Positions 17,529-26,640 of a DNA stretch of 64,000 nt are shown one piece after another. Position 1 is the stretch's first letter. Each line of letters starts with the position of its first letter. The DNA is taken from assembly GCF_027923465.1 (NCBI RefSeq), contig NZ_BRLB01000017.1, positions 1-64,000 of the forward strand. The letters are read 5' to 3'. The notes under the pieces are model-generated. The model had not been told where the DNA came from, did not search any database, and saw only the letters and a program-made list of their open reading frames with translations. The position numbers and the translations under genes were made by a program. This DNA is from Vallitalea longa. Its GTDB lineage: Bacteria; Bacillota; Clostridia; Lachnospirales; Vallitaleaceae.

Positions 17529-18998
17529 TTAATCATGTAATATTTTCCTAGCATCATAATGAGATATGTTAAAAGATTGCCAATGAATATCTTCATCAAC
17601 TCTGTTTGCTATGTTAGACTTATATTCATTATATATTTCCATATGTATACTTTTCAATTTCTCCATTTCTCCAACAGCATCAGTGGATAATGAAAATAGA
17701 TATTCCGAATCTATTTTGCCAGTCTTAATATAACGATCAATGTTCTCTTTAGCAATAATTGAATCTATATTCACGAAATTTATAATCAGATATGCTAATA
17801 ATGAAACTACTATAGTAATCTTAATGGCAGGAAATTTCTTATTAAATATATTAATGCATGTAAATATCATTATTACTGCTTCTAATATTATAAACATATG
17901 AACCAACAATCTAAGCCTTGTGTATCCATAAGCATTTTCATATAAATTCATTCTATATAGCGAAGAGAAAATCAACACGAAGGTACATAGAACCATTACA
18001 AATAATAAAATATTCATGACAGAATCTTTTTTGTATCTATTGACCATATTATCTTTAACCACTTTAATTCCCAAATAAAATTTATTAATCATATGTACAA
18101 AAATAATGTTAACGACACTTAAGAATACCAATTGAAAAAATCCTTCTCTAGCATACTCAGCATATGTATATCCTTGTGGTAGATTATTACTTTTTCCAAA
18201 TAGATATATGAATTGAATAATACAGAAAAATACATAAATCATATCTATGATAAGGGTAATAGTAATGGATATAATCCTATCAAACCCTTTTTTATTAACT
18301 GACTCATCATTATCTATTGTAGTCTTCTCTCTGTTAGTATATATGATATAATAAATCTGTCCAAACAAGTACATGGAAATTATAATACAAAGAATGAGCT
18401 TTATAATTATATTACTATCAATGATATTACTTATCTGATCCACTACTTGTTCTAATTTGTCTGCAAAAACTATATCAGCAGCAGATAAAAAATTAATTAC
18501 AACAAAAACAAATGGAATGGATATTACTATACCTATTAGTACTTTAGTTATATTTTGTAGTTTCTTGTTTCTGGTTTCTTTACTCTTGGTATTAAAAACA
18601 ACCGTGAAAATTTTATTCATCTTGCTTATTGGTATAAACAACACACGAAAACTATCAAAAATTAATTCTTTTATGTCTATTACACTATTATTTAAATTCA
18701 GTGCGATATTGGCACAAATAAGAAATGGTATTCCAATGAAATTAATAACTCTAAAAACTTCAAAATCACTTCTAAAAAAAATAGTAGACAAAAGTATTAT
18801 ATATATGCTTCCTATAATATACGATTTATTTCTTAACTTGTCATTCTTATATAATGCAAAATATTGAAATGCTACAATTAATAATGTATAAACAGTATAT
18901 GAAATTCCTATATCATAATCATAAAAAAATATAATCCACAACACTCCTAATATAATACTAAGGAAACTTAAAATCTTATCATTACTGACCTTTAACAT
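17529..18998 (-). CDS. DUF4173/DUF4153 polytopic membrane protein
   Basis: A 489-residue integral membrane protein with roughly eleven helices. The segment GYTYAEYAREGFFQLVFLSV is the signature stretch of the DUF4173 family. The C-terminal soluble tail ends in a short helical region rich in Tyr and Asp. Biochemical function of the family is unknown. It is followed on the same strand by the lipoprotein gene and preceded by a small XRE regulator, a common grouping in Firmicutes. Confidence 0.8.
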   Translation of the reverse strand: MLKVSNDKILSFLSIILGVLWIIFFYDYDIGISYTVYTLLIVAFQYFALYKNDKLRNKSYIIGSIYIILLSTIFFRSDFEVFRVINFIGIPFLICANIALNLNNSVIDIKELIFDSFRVLFIPISKMNKIFTVVFNTKSKETRNKKLQNITKVLIGIVISIPFVFVVINFLSAADIVFADKLEQVVDQISNIIDSNIIIKLILCIIISMYLFGQIYYIIYTNREKTTIDNDESVNKKGFDRIISITITLIIDMIYVFFCIIQFIYLFGKSNNLPQGYTYAEYAREGFFQLVFLSVVNIIFVHMINKFYLGIKVVKDNMVNRYKKDSVMNILLFVMVLCTFVLIFSSLYRMNLYENAYGYTRLRLLVHMFIILEAVIMIFTCINIFNKKFPAIKITIVVSLLAYLIINFVNIDSIIAKENIDRYIKTGKIDSEYLFSLSTDAVGEMEKLKSIHMEIYNEYKSNIANRVDEDIHWQSFNISHYDARKILHD

Positions 18999-19023
18999 AA
19001 TAACACACCCCTACATCAATTTC

Positions 19024-19236
19024 TTATTCATCTTCATCCACATACTCCAATATATCTCCTGGTTGACAATGTAACTCTCTACATATTGCCTCAAGTGTAC
19101 TGAATCTTACAGCTCTTGCTTTATTGTTTTTTAGTATAGATAAATTAGCATTAGTTATTCCAACTCTTGAAGCAAGTTCTGACAAACCAATCTTTCTCTT
19201 AGCCATCATAACATCCAAATTAACTATGATTCCCAT
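19024..19236 (-). CDS. Small XRE/Cro-type helix-turn-helix regulator (YozG-like)
   Basis: A 70-residue DNA-binding protein consisting only of a Cro/CI-type helix-turn-helix: LDVMMAKRKIGLSELASRVG, ITNANLSILKNNKARAVR, FSTLEAICRELHCQPGDILEY. This YozG-like group typically accompanies a DUF2975 membrane protein, which is encoded just upstream, and is thought to control it. AAGGGAAG precedes the ATG. Probably co-transcribed with the DUF2975 gene. Confidence 0.88.
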   Translation of the reverse strand: MGIIVNLDVMMAKRKIGLSELASRVGITNANLSILKNNKARAVRFSTLEAICRELHCQPGDILEYVDEDE

Positions 19237-19262
19237 AATATCTTCCCTTTCTTAACCATCTT

Positions 19263-19733
19263 TCAAATGGTATAATCACTGTCTTCTTTATAGGCCACTG
19301 CTTTTTCAAATACTTGTGACAGGATTAATGAGAATAGTGATGCAACTATAAATACAAAAACAACAACTATCGTCATCAACGAACTAATAATGAACATTTT
19401 TATAATAAATGTTATTCCAATAATACAAGATGCCAAACTTATGATTTTAAGATTTTTTACATTCTCATAAATGAATGGATTTTCCAACTTACAGGTAGTG
19501 AAGATTTTTCTGAGAGTATTAAGTATGACCCCTGCTAGAATACCTGCTACATACAATATAGCTAAAATTGTATAATAATCAAATTCTGGATAAATACTAG
19601 CTGGATAAATTAATTTCATATACTCTTTGATTATCCAAGGTAATAAAATTAAAGTCATTAGTGTTAATGCTAATAGAACTATCATGAAAAAGTTAAGAAA
19701 TGTAGATAACGTTTTATTGCTAATTAATTTCAT
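19263..19733 (-). CDS. DUF2975 membrane protein
   Basis: A 156-residue protein with four hydrophobic helices (about 12-34, 52-75, 95-116, 122-145), the layout of DUF2975. Function unknown. The start is set at ATG 19733, because GGAGGAAG lies 6 bases upstream; a longer in-frame reading to 19799 lacks a binding site and would include the promoter. Forms a two-gene unit with the XRE regulator. Confidence 0.8.
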   Translation of the reverse strand: MKLISNKTLSTFLNFFMIVLLALTLMTLILLPWIIKEYMKLIYPASIYPEFDYYTILAILYVAGILAGVILNTLRKIFTTCKLENPFIYENVKNLKIISLASCIIGITFIIKMFIISSLMTIVVVFVFIVASLFSLILSQVFEKAVAYKEDSDYTI

Positions 19734-19777
19734 ATCAATCTTCCTCCAATTTATAAATAATATTCCATGCACTAATA

Positions 19778-19806
19778 ATATTAACATAAGCAAATACATT
19801 TATCAA
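19778..19806 (-). promoter_or_regulatory. Promoter of the DUF2975-XRE unit
   Basis: Read leftward, TTGATA (19806-19801) and TAATAT (19783-19778) are exactly 17 bases apart and lie about 45 bases before the start codon. The rest of the gap up to 19,980 is AT-rich with nothing else recognisable. Confidence 0.6.
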
Positions 19807-19982
19807 TATTTTTTTATTGTTTATCGATAAAATTCTGTCTCTATTGTACAAGGCGAAAAATTACATGGAAAAATTACATTCTGTAGACTTAGTGATTGAT
19901 TAAGCAAATATAATATGTATGACGTTCTAAAAATATTTATCCATCATATACTGACGATAGATTTTAGATATTATTTAAGACT

Positions 19983-20016
19983 AAAAAAAGAACAGCAGAA
20001 TGTGCTCCACTGTTCC
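19983..20016 (-). terminator. Terminator of the lipoprotein hydrolase gene
   Basis: GAACAG and CTGTTC arms enclose an inner loop; read leftward, the stem is followed by a run of seven T residues directly after the stop codon of the hydrolase gene. Confidence 0.75.
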
Positions 20017-20030
20017 TCATAAAATATCCT

Positions 20031-21710
20031 TTATTTCGTTAACATTATATCTCTTAGTATTATACTACCACTGTCTTTCTGGTCAAACAAAAGTGAAATG
20101 CTAGCGACACTTTTGATATCTATATCTTTAAATTCACTTAAAGGTATTCTAGCTTCTGACAAAGGAGTTTTTAAAGACCAGAAAGTTGTATATTCATTTG
20201 TAATAGATTTTCCTTGGGGATAATCTAATGCAATTGTCTTATCATCTAGAATTACTTTAGCTTCTTTACCATTACTATCCTTAACAACAATAGATAACGC
20301 TTGGTTTTCTCTTGGTTTATTTAAATCACTACCAGGATATAAGGCTAAATATAGAGATATAGCTTGGTAGTTACTCATATCTTGATTATCCTTAGGTATT
20401 TCCATCATGAATTTACCATTTTTGTTAGTATAATCGATCCTAAATAATCCATATTCTTCATAATTAGTCGGATGGTCAAAGTTCAATAACTGGTCTTTAT
20501 TAGGTATATAACTTTCAGTTAAATACTTAACTTCTACATTCTCAGATATATTATTTCCACCAAATTCATTTTCACCAACACTGTCTTGACTGTCCGCCAA
20601 TAATATCTCTGTTCTGTTCCCAGTAATTAAAGAAGTTTTTGCTTGTAAGCCATATGCTGTGTTAGAAGTAGATTTACTGGCATCAAATAAATTATTATCA
20701 ACTTCTTCACCTAATGCTTTGTTAAGAAAATCTATGGAATAATCAATTAAAAACTGTTTTTGTTGTTCTCTTGTCAAAAATATCTTTTTATCATCAACTG
20801 TCAGGTTACTATAATTTTCTCTATCATCCTGTTCGACATTATCGTTAAAGAAATTATGTCCTGCTCCTTTTAAGAATACTAGAGAAGCGAAAGATTTTCT
20901 TAATGGATTTCCTTTTAATTCATCAAATGTCATTTGTCCATCTTGAGAAGATACATCTCCATCATATTGAGGTAATATTATACCTGTTGGAATATCCGGA
21001 TTATTATTTTCTATAACCATAACATTTGAGGGAGCTACTTTAATGATTCCAAAAACATTATCGTTACCTTTATCTTTCTGGTCATTAATTATTGCATCCA
21101 AACTTCCTCCACCTCTTGAATGACCTATCATAGCAATATTGGACAAATCCCCTTTATTCTTCAATTCAATACCAAAATCATCACTATCACCTTTAATTGC
21201 TGATTCTAGTTTATCAAAATGCTCATTGAAGATATTAATTAATCTCTCATGTGCTATAGGCTCACCAAATTCCAGATGATATTGTGCGTTAATATTGAAA
21301 GCAACAGCAACAAATCCTTTTTTTGCTAATGCTTCTACCAAATATTTAAATCCTAAATCATATCTATCTTTATTATAGTCTTCTATCATATGAGAACCAT
21401 GCATTATAAATACAACTGGATAATTATCTCCTTCTTTTGGTGCTGCAATAGTACCTACCATATCATAAGGCATAATTATACCTGAACTCTGCTTGATCTC
21501 ACTTTGACCCAAGTCATATTCTGAAATCTCAATTTCTTTATCTTGAATTGAATTTGGAATCTCATTATCAACTTTATCACTATTATTTTCCTTTTTAATC
21601 TGATTTTTATCTTTATTATCTTCATCCTTTTTACTACAGCCAGCCAGTAACAAACTCTGACATAGCATAATAACCACAATTACACTCATTAACCTCTTAA
21701 TCTTATTCAT
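20031..21710 (-). CDS. Lipoprotein alpha/beta hydrolase
   Basis: A 559-residue surface lipoprotein. The signal peptide ends at lipobox LLAGC (Cys25), followed by a charged linker (about 26-62). The hydrolase domain (about 75-345) has the oxyanion-hole region VVFIMHGSHM near 100, nucleophile elbow GHSRGG with Ser198, and a late His in GAGHNFFND. This is the fold of PAF-acetylhydrolase, chlorophyllase and dienelactone hydrolase. A C-terminal region (about 370-559) looks like a beta-sandwich accessory domain. Substrate is not predictable from sequence. Single gene with its own terminator. Confidence 0.75.
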   Translation of the reverse strand: MNKIKRLMSVIVVIMLCQSLLLAGCSKKDEDNKDKNQIKKENNSDKVDNEIPNSIQDKEIEISEYDLGQSEIKQSSGIIMPYDMVGTIAAPKEGDNYPVVFIMHGSHMIEDYNKDRYDLGFKYLVEALAKKGFVAVAFNINAQYHLEFGEPIAHERLINIFNEHFDKLESAIKGDSDDFGIELKNKGDLSNIAMIGHSRGGGSLDAIINDQKDKGNDNVFGIIKVAPSNVMVIENNNPDIPTGIILPQYDGDVSSQDGQMTFDELKGNPLRKSFASLVFLKGAGHNFFNDNVEQDDRENYSNLTVDDKKIFLTREQQKQFLIDYSIDFLNKALGEEVDNNLFDASKSTSNTAYGLQAKTSLITGNRTEILLADSQDSVGENEFGGNNISENVEVKYLTESYIPNKDQLLNFDHPTNYEEYGLFRIDYTNKNGKFMMEIPKDNQDMSNYQAISLYLALYPGSDLNKPRENQALSIVVKDSNGKEAKVILDDKTIALDYPQGKSITNEYTTFWSLKTPLSEARIPLSEFKDIDIKSVASISLLFDQKDSGSIILRDIMLTK

Positions 21711-21829
21711 ATATTATTCACCTCATCATGTATATAAAATTCTGTCTAGTATCTAGTAATATTAAATACCTAATAGTATTTACTGCATTTAATTTTTATA
21801 GTATTCCCCAATTATCAAAATAATATTTT

Positions 21830-22276
21830 CTATGAATTAGGTTTCATTTCACTTATAATCAACAAAATGCAACCTATGAAAACAAACATATCAGCTAAAT
21901 TAAATATCAAATCAGGTTTCCATTTGAATGAAAAATAGTCAACAACTTTTTTAAGCCGTATTCTATCAAAAACATTACTTAATGCTCCACCTGTCAAAAA
22001 AGCTAATCCTATATGTAAAATATTATTACCTTTTATAAAAGCATAAGTTATGCTCAGACCTAATAATACTATGACTGAAACAATATTTACTACTAATAAA
22101 AAAGATTTTTTATTCTTAAGAAAACCTAAAAAAGCACCTTCATTATAATTGAGTTTCAAAAATATATTATTATTTAGTATTGGTTTACTAGTTGTATGAT
22201 CCATTTCATTAACTGCTTTCATCTTACAAATCTGGTCAATAAAAAAACATAATGGCGTAATAATTAGATATTTCAT
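21830..22276 (-). CDS. lspA: Lipoprotein signal peptidase
   Basis: Aspartic membrane protease that removes signal peptides from prolipoproteins after lipidation, 148 residues, four helices. The catalytic region is recognisable: GGALSNVFDRIRLKKVVDYF and FNLADMFVFIG, with the two conserved Asp residues in VVDY and NLAD. AAAGGAGG lies close before the ATG. The gene is alone, not with rluD as in many Firmicutes. Relevant here because at least seven lipoproteins are encoded in the window. Confidence 0.93.
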   Translation of the reverse strand: MKYLIITPLCFFIDQICKMKAVNEMDHTTSKPILNNNIFLKLNYNEGAFLGFLKNKKSFLLVVNIVSVIVLLGLSITYAFIKGNNILHIGLAFLTGGALSNVFDRIRLKKVVDYFSFKWKPDLIFNLADMFVFIGCILLIISEMKPNS

Positions 22277-22499
22277 GATAACCTCCTTTCCACATTTCTC
22301 ATTATAGCAAATAAAATGAATATGGAAAAGCTCTAAAGAATATATTACTTTAGGCTTATTACTAATTATAATATCATACCTATATGCTTTTTAATCAATT
22401 CAGACCGAAAGAAATATTTAATAAGAAAAAATCAAGTACATAACTATAGAAAAAGCAAATATATATTATTACATTCAATGAAAGGATTGAATAATAAAA

Positions 22500-24041
22500 A
22501 TGAAAAAAAGTTCAGTTATAAAAGGTACCATAATTCTTACAATAGCAGCTCTCATCACTAGAATATTAGGATTTGCAAATAGAATATACTTGAGTAATTT
22601 AATTGGTGCTGAAGGTATGGGATTATACCAGCTTGTTTTTCCAATATATATGATATGCTATACTATTTGCTGTTCAGGTATATTTACAGCTGTTTCTAAA
22701 CTTGTTGCTGAAGAAAAAGCAAAAAACAACAATTCTAATCTCAAAAGGATTATTCGCGCATCTTCGATAATTGCTTTTACTTTATCTATTATTCTCATGC
22801 TGATATTAATATTTAATGCGGATTTAATCAGTAGCAAGTTGATTAACGAACCTAGAACAGCATTGGCAATAAAAATAATGGCTCTATCAATACCATTTAC
22901 TGCTATTATGTCCTGTATTAAAGGATATTTTTATGGGTTAAAATATCCTACTGTACCCGCATTATCACAAATACTTGAACAAATTACCCGAATAACTATT
23001 ATTTATCTACTATCATCGCTTTTTATTCCAAAAGGTCTAACCTATGCATGTGCTATGGCTATAATAGGCATGGTAGGTGGCGAAATAATATCCTTTGCAA
23101 CAGTAGCAATAGCATATAAATTCAATTCTTTAAAGAAAAACTCTAAAAAACCTCAAAGTTACTATATAATATTAAAAAAAATATCAGCTATTGCTGTTCC
23201 AATAACTTCTAATAGATTAATAACAACTATATTGACCAGTATTGAAACAATCCTTATTCCAACTCAATTGCAATTATTTGGTTTCACTCATTCTGAAGCT
23301 CTAAGTACATATGGTATTTTGACTGGAATGGCTTTACCCCTAATTCTTTTTCCATCAGTGTTTACTAATTCTATTTCATTAATGCTATTACCAACAGTAT
23401 CCGCAGCTTCTGCTAACAAAAATAAGAAAATGATAAACTTCACAACTACCAAGACAATGAAATTTACTATTTTAATAGGAATAATTAGTACATTTTTATT
23501 CTTATCTTATGGTAAAACATTAGGGGTTATAGTATATCAAGAAGAATATGTTGGTATTCTGTTGACTATTCTAGCTTGGCTGTGTCCTTTTATTTATCTT
23601 CAAACAACACTGGGGAGTATACTAAATGGGCTTAATAAACAATTGATCGTTTTTCGTAATAATATAATAGGTCTTAGCATTAGGATAGCATTCATATTCA
23701 TTCTAATTCCTATGTATGGATTAAAAGGTTATCTATGGGGATTATTAAGTAGTTTCGTAATTGTATCTACCCTTAATATAATTCATTTAATTAGGATTAC
23801 ATCAATTAACTTTAAAGTAAGTAATTGGCTTATAAAACCTATACTTGCATGCTTAGCATCTGTGTCTGCAATTGACTTACTAGACAAATTCATTACCTTA
23901 CCATTTTCGCTATTGATTACTACTTTGATAAATATCTGCCTATTCATGATAATTACCGCACCTCTTTTGTTATTAACTGGAAGTATCAATATGAATGAAG
24001 TTAATTTCATACTTAACAGACGTAAGAAAACCAAAAAATAA
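22500..24041 (+). CDS. spoVB: SpoVB-family lipid flippase / polysaccharide exporter
   Basis: A 513-residue MOP-superfamily membrane protein with about fourteen helices. The start KGTIILTIAALITRILGFANRI and the LIGAEGMGLYQLVFPIY segment match SpoVB and related MurJ-like flippases that supply spore-cortex precursors. The assignment within the SpoVB/YtgP/YkvU group is approximate, but it supports a spore-forming host. AAAGGATTG precedes the ATG at 14 bases. Divergent from lspA. Confidence 0.85.
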   Translation: MKKSSVIKGTIILTIAALITRILGFANRIYLSNLIGAEGMGLYQLVFPIYMICYTICCSGIFTAVSKLVAEEKAKNNNSNLKRIIRASSIIAFTLSIILMLILIFNADLISSKLINEPRTALAIKIMALSIPFTAIMSCIKGYFYGLKYPTVPALSQILEQITRITIIYLLSSLFIPKGLTYACAMAIIGMVGGEIISFATVAIAYKFNSLKKNSKKPQSYYIILKKISAIAVPITSNRLITTILTSIETILIPTQLQLFGFTHSEALSTYGILTGMALPLILFPSVFTNSISLMLLPTVSAASANKNKKMINFTTTKTMKFTILIGIISTFLFLSYGKTLGVIVYQEEYVGILLTILAWLCPFIYLQTTLGSILNGLNKQLIVFRNNIIGLSIRIAFIFILIPMYGLKGYLWGLLSSFVIVSTLNIIHLIRITSINFKVSNWLIKPILACLASVSAIDLLDKFITLPFSLLITTLINICLFMIITAPLLLLTGSINMNEVNFILNRRKKTKK

Positions 24042-24128
24042 ATTTCTATAAGAATCATGAAATTGAATTGTTGTCTAGGATAATTCATAATTAATCAACA
24101 TGTATTAGTCTTAATAGTCTGCTTATAT

Positions 24129-24160
24129 AATGTTGGGGTACTAAAAAATACCCCAACATT
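24129..24160. terminator. Bidirectional terminator
   Basis: A perfect 12-base stem, AATGTTGGGGTA with TACCCCAACATT, around an eight-base loop. It sits between the convergent spoVB gene and the end of the LuxC/LuxE-like operon. Confidence 0.85.
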
Positions 24161-24191
24161 TATTATCATTAATATGGACTATAAAATTATT

Positions 24192-25436
24192 CTAGTTAAA
24201 TCGTAAGTCTATCAACTTTCTTAATTTCCCAGTACGTCTATTATAATCTAGATCGCTATTAGTACACCATATAATCTTAACAGGTTGTATCATTTTTTTA
24301 TTTAAAGTATCAGTTAAGAAAGGGCACTGACATTGAAGTTCCTTAACAACCTGTTCTGTAATATCAGCACTAGATGCAATTTTAATAGTTAATCTATCAA
24401 GTCCATTTTCCTTAGTAAGTAGAACTTGAAAATTACTATCTCCAAGATTAAGTTTCTTAAGAATTTGCTTAATCTCTTCAATATGTATTGAAACAAAACT
24501 AATCCTGGCAACCTCTTCGTTTCTTCCCACAAGTTTAAATTTTCTATTGGGTTTACCAGCAGGCTCACTATACATACCCATATCACCAATGGGATAACGA
24601 ATAAGTGGCATAAGTAATCTATATAGAGAAGTAATACAGATTTTCCCCGGACGGTTTTCTTCAGTTATCACTTCGTTAGTATCAGGGTCAATTAATTCAA
24701 AAATACAGAATTTATCAGAAATCCTATGTTCGTTAATACCACAGTCGTCACTAAAATAACCTACAATGCCATAATCATTGCCAGCTAAGCCAAAAGAACG
24801 GAACTCTATATCTCTATTAAGCTTATTACAGATTAGAGAACGTTGCTCTTTCTGAAGACTTTCCCCAGCAAAGCATATAGTGTCAATATTAAAACCATCA
24901 ATCTTGTTATCATATACATAATCAATAATCTTTAATATTACTGAGGGTAAGCCTGCTAACGCATTAGCCTTAGCACTTATTATCGAATCAACAATATCGT
25001 TAACAGGATTATGTCCACCTATATTCAATAATAAAAATTCTTGTGGACAAAAATACTGCATCATAGTAACATAATCATAGCTAGCATATAGATTACCAGC
25101 ATAGAAGGTATTAGCTATAATATCACCATGCCTAATTGAACTATCAGCTAAATAAAAAGCTGATCCTTCACACATTGTCTCCCATTCACTAGTAGTATAA
25201 GGAGAATACTTAGGGTGACCGGTTGTCCCACCACTTTTAAAAACTCTACCTTCTATTTGCTTACCTGTAAGAATATTTTGTTTATCATCCTCCATTGCTT
25301 TCCAAAAAGTACTTTGATCAACAATAGGCAGATCTGTAAAATCCATATTGCCTGGAAGGTCTCTATATAGTTTTTTATAATATGGCGAATTAGTCTTCGC
25401 ATAATCAACAATATAATCAAGTGGATATACTCTCAT
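24192..25436 (-). CDS. PaaK-like adenylate-forming ligase
   Basis: A 414-residue adenylate-forming enzyme of the phenylacetate-CoA ligase / LuxE group, predicted to activate a carboxylic acid as acyl-AMP and pass it to a thiol. The phosphate-binding loop is SGGTTGHPK (68-76). FCPQEF, FAGESLQ, a glycine-rich FGLAGNDYGIVGYF region and the MPLIRYPIGDMG hinge region follow. The end carries RRTGKLRKLID, with a probable catalytic Lys. Last gene of a five-gene operon; six bases separate it from the preceding gene, whose end holds its AAAGGAAC site. It is a paralogue in fold of the second half of the LuxC fusion. Confidence 0.75.
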   Translation of the reverse strand: MRVYPLDYIVDYAKTNSPYYKKLYRDLPGNMDFTDLPIVDQSTFWKAMEDDKQNILTGKQIEGRVFKSGGTTGHPKYSPYTTSEWETMCEGSAFYLADSSIRHGDIIANTFYAGNLYASYDYVTMMQYFCPQEFLLLNIGGHNPVNDIVDSIISAKANALAGLPSVILKIIDYVYDNKIDGFNIDTICFAGESLQKEQRSLICNKLNRDIEFRSFGLAGNDYGIVGYFSDDCGINEHRISDKFCIFELIDPDTNEVITEENRPGKICITSLYRLLMPLIRYPIGDMGMYSEPAGKPNRKFKLVGRNEEVARISFVSIHIEEIKQILKKLNLGDSNFQVLLTKENGLDRLTIKIASSADITEQVVKELQCQCPFLTDTLNKKMIQPVKIIWCTNSDLDYNRRTGKLRKLIDLRFN

Positions 25437-25442
25437 AATTTA

Positions 25443-26597
25443 TCAGTTCCTTTCATTAAATAATCTAATGTATTCTAATAAGTTTTTATAATCATACTCT
25501 GCTTTTATTACATCATAATCAATCGAGTGATTAAGCATGTGCTGAACTATAATATAATCACCATTGTCACTTAAAGGCTTAATTCCCGAAAAAATAAAAC
25601 CTTTGTCAATGGCGGTTTTATAACCATAGTTGCAACTAGGATTTTTCATGTTGATATACATAACTATCATTTCTTTTTTATTAAGTTCACACTCATCTAT
25701 TACACTATCTATTAGATTACTGATGTCTTTACCCACCCTATCAAAAATAATAGTACATATACCCAGATTGTTGTCAAAGCTATAATCAAAATCGCTACTA
25801 GACTCTATAATCCTATATCTGGATGTTTCACATTTTATACTTAATTTTCTATAAATGTTTTTGATAAAATATACATGTTCTTCTGGTGGATATATTTTCG
25901 TAACATACTTTTTATTAATAGTTTTTACACATAAGGCTAAGTCAAGCCTTCGTTCTTTGCTGAATAGTTCAGTTACCTCTTCATTGAGATAATGGAATAG
26001 AAAGCCACATGCAACAAAACCTCTATCATAAAAAATTTTTTGACTAATAGAATGAAAAACAACAGGTTGAGCACATAGCCCATTTATTCTTAATCCATTA
26101 GATGCTTCTAGAATGCAGTCAAGTAATAGGCAAGACAACTTAAGACCTCTAAAAGCTGGTTTAACAACTATCATAGTAACCTCAGGAAGTAAACGGAAAC
26201 TATCACTTTTTATTAACGCAGCATGTCCACCTATTTGACCATGCTCATTTATCATTAAGTAAGATTTAATTCTATCTTTATCCATAAGTCGCTTGAACTT
26301 ATTAGGATAATAAAAAGTTCTATAAGAGTAACGATAGCCATATACAGAATAGATACACTTAATAGCTTCTATGATATCCTTATAGTTACTATTAGCAATT
26401 TTACACTTGAAATTACGATCTAGAATTTGAGTACTCAGTGAAGTATTCTTTGATTGATTTATCGTCAAAGGTAAATATATCTGGAAAAGCTGCATATGTT
26501 TTGTTGATTTCACCAAGCTATAATTATCCGGCGATTTTTCTATGTATGCATTATTATAATTATTGATTTTCTTTTCATATATAACTGATCTTTTCAT
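25443..26597 (-). CDS. GNAT-like acyltransferase in the LuxC/LuxE operon
   Basis: A 384-residue protein. The middle (about 95-215) has a GNAT-type core: YLMINEHGQIGGHAALI, then EVTMIVVKPAFRGLKLSCLLLD as the acyl-CoA binding motif (RGLKLS in place of the usual RxxGxG/A), then IFYDRGFVACGF. The remaining halves are not recognised; the C-terminus is about 150 residues of alpha/beta sequence that might be a second degenerate GNAT fold. Predicted role: transfer of an acyl group to an amine or hydroxyl in the pathway. GGAGG lies 13 bases before the ATG chosen; a closer out-of-frame ATG opens only nine codons. Confidence 0.55.
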   Translation of the reverse strand: MKRSVIYEKKINNYNNAYIEKSPDNYSLVKSTKHMQLFQIYLPLTINQSKNTSLSTQILDRNFKCKIANSNYKDIIEAIKCIYSVYGYRYSYRTFYYPNKFKRLMDKDRIKSYLMINEHGQIGGHAALIKSDSFRLLPEVTMIVVKPAFRGLKLSCLLLDCILEASNGLRINGLCAQPVVFHSISQKIFYDRGFVACGFLFHYLNEEVTELFSKERRLDLALCVKTINKKYVTKIYPPEEHVYFIKNIYRKLSIKCETSRYRIIESSSDFDYSFDNNLGICTIIFDRVGKDISNLIDSVIDECELNKKEMIVMYINMKNPSCNYGYKTAIDKGFIFSGIKPLSDNGDYIIVQHMLNHSIDYDVIKAEYDYKNLLEYIRLFNERN

Positions 26598-26640
26598 ATG
26601 TCATTATAATCCTCCGTTAAATAAAGTATAATATTCAGCT